From Oscillospiraceae bacterium (lineage in GTDB: Bacteria; Bacillota; Clostridia; UBA1381), in contig SVKH01000098.1 of assembly GCA_015068545.1 (NCBI GenBank), forward strand, positions 1 through 5,685: 5,685 nucleotides of DNA. The letters are read 5' to 3'. The notes under the pieces were generated by a model that saw only the letters and a program-made list of their open reading frames with translations, was not told the origin of the DNA and made no database searches. Positions 5,312 to 5,685 of this stretch are shown piece by piece; the first letter of the stretch is position 1, and each line of letters begins with the position of its first letter. A program made the translations under genes and the position numbers.

Positions 5312-5464
5312 AAAAGCAGCTTCGCTGCACCGCCTACGGCGAAAGGCAAAGCAATTTTGCTTTTTCTTATGCCTTGTGCATTTTTGAAAAGCTAAAGCTT
5401 TTCAAAAAAAATTGCACAGCAGCATGATTATTTTTGCTTTACGGGAACGCAGTTTCCTATAAAG
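5312..5464. repeat. Dispersed hairpin-rich repeat, copy B
   Basis: Second copy of the 2590-2744 repeat, starting one base after the coaX stop. Hairpins are preserved: GCAGC-TTC-GCTGC (5316-5328), CGCC-TAC-GGCG (5331-5341), AAAGCA/TGCTTT around 5348-5363, the long stem GAAAAGCT/AGCTTTTC (5386-5393 with 5396-5403) with GTGCA/TGCAC outside (5376-5380 with 5413-5417), and GGGAAC-GCA-GTTTCC (5443-5457). In the last stem, one A of copy A is G here, turning an A-U into a G-U pair, so the fold survives as RNA. No strong terminator for coaX is seen elsewhere, so the repeat may end or stabilise that message; the AAAGCA hairpin followed by TTCTT is the nearest candidate. Confidence 0.85.
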
Positions 5465-5505
5465 AAAAAAGCTTTTGATAAAAGCTTTGGCTGCAGGCAT
5501 AGGAA
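5454..5505. other. Inverted repeats flanking the end of repeat copy B
   Basis: AAAGCTTTT (5468-5476), loop GAT, AAAAGCTTT (5480-5488) is a perfect 9-bp stem with a run of A on its left. Read on the minus strand it is a hairpin followed by TTTTTT, terminator-like. An outer TTCCTAT (5454-5460) pairs with ATAGGAA (5499-5505). Copy A is likewise followed by an A-run and a hairpin (2746-2782). No minus-strand gene that would need the terminator is visible here. Confidence 0.5.
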
Positions 5506-5510
5506 TAAAG

Positions 5511-5560
5511 TAGCATTTTTGCTATTTTAGAAATTACAACATAAAAGTAGTAATTTCCTA
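5511..5560. other. Two further hairpins before the last gene
   Basis: TAGCA (5511-5515) pairs with TGCTA (5520-5524) and is followed by TTTT, a weak terminator-like hairpin for coaX. TAGAAATTAC (5528-5537) pairs with GTAATTT (5550-5556) plus CTA (5558-5560), with one bulged C. Both are AT-rich and their function is unknown. Confidence 0.35.
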
Positions 5561-5586
5561 CATAATAAAAAATCTCTGTGTATTAT

Positions 5587-5648
5587 CCCTAAAGGGTTAA
5601 TATAAATAATTTATGCGTTGCACCCAAACTGGGGCGACAGCAAGGAGG
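5587..5648 (+). promoter_or_regulatory. Leader of the last gene: alternative hairpins and ribosome binding site
   Basis: GTTGC-a-CCC (5617-5625) pairs with GGG-GCGAC (5631-5638), an 8-bp stem with one bulged A and loop AAACT, ending three bases before the strong site AAGGAGG (5642-5648). Upstream, CCCT (5587-5590) can pair with AGGG (5593-5596), and GGGT (5594-5597) can pair with ACCC (5622-5625), so some stems exclude others. ATAAAT-A-ATTTAT (5602-5614) is a perfect palindrome and could be an operator. No convincing promoter was found: TATTAT (5581) and TATAAA (5601) both lack a matching -35 box. I recognise no riboswitch class. Confidence 0.35.
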
Positions 5649-5656
5649 AATTTTTT

Positions 5657-5685
5657 ATGAATAAAAAAACATCAACAAGAACAAT
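5657..5685 (+). CDS. Start of an unidentified gene (cut by window edge)
   Basis: The ATG at 5657 lies 8 bases after a strong AAGGAGG site, and nine codons follow: MNKKTSTRT. The run of Lys, Ser, Thr and Arg fits the charged front of a membrane protein or signal peptide, but equally a cytosolic protein. Nothing in so short a stretch identifies a family, and no function is assigned. Confidence 0.7.

Overview
The window looks like chromosome from a low-to-moderate GC anaerobic Firmicute, probably in class Clostridia. Three things suggest this: strong AGGAGG-type ribosome binding sites with near-consensus sigma-A promoters, an aconitase of the short single-chain type common in Clostridia, and a type III pantothenate kinase. 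The genus cannot be read from the sequence. No CRISPR array, rRNA, tRNA, phage gene or transposase gene was found.

Layout from left to right: (1) the N-terminal half of an aconitate hydratase gene on the minus strand, cut by the left edge (1-916); (2) a divergent intergenic region with a promoter in each direction; (3) a stomatin/QmcA-like SPFH membrane protein on the plus strand (1265-2224), closed by a strong terminator; (4) a 583-bp convergent intergenic region packed with non-coding structure: a perfect 26-bp tandem duplication, a terminator, a roughly 210-bp element with nested long inverted repeats, one copy of a roughly 155-bp hairpin-rich dispersed repeat, and a second terminator; (5) a monovalent cation:proton antiporter on the minus strand (2808-4088); (6) a 457-bp AT-rich divergent region with an extended -10 promoter on each strand and a possibly structured RNA leader; (7) type III pantothenate kinase coaX on the plus strand (4546-5310); (8) the second copy of the dispersed repeat, starting one base after the coaX stop, then several more inverted repeats; (9) the first nine codons of an unidentified plus-strand gene (5657 onward).

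The four main genes are ordinary and appear separately transcribed. They do not form an operon or an evident shared pathway: carbon metabolism/glutamate precursor supply (aconitase), membrane organisation (SPFH), ion and pH homeostasis (antiporter) and coenzyme A synthesis (coaX). The unusual content is between the genes. It consists of the two-copy structured repeat, the long-stem inverted-repeat element beside one copy, and the coaX leader, whose 5' end can compete with a terminator-like hairpin. No new protein-coding system was seen.
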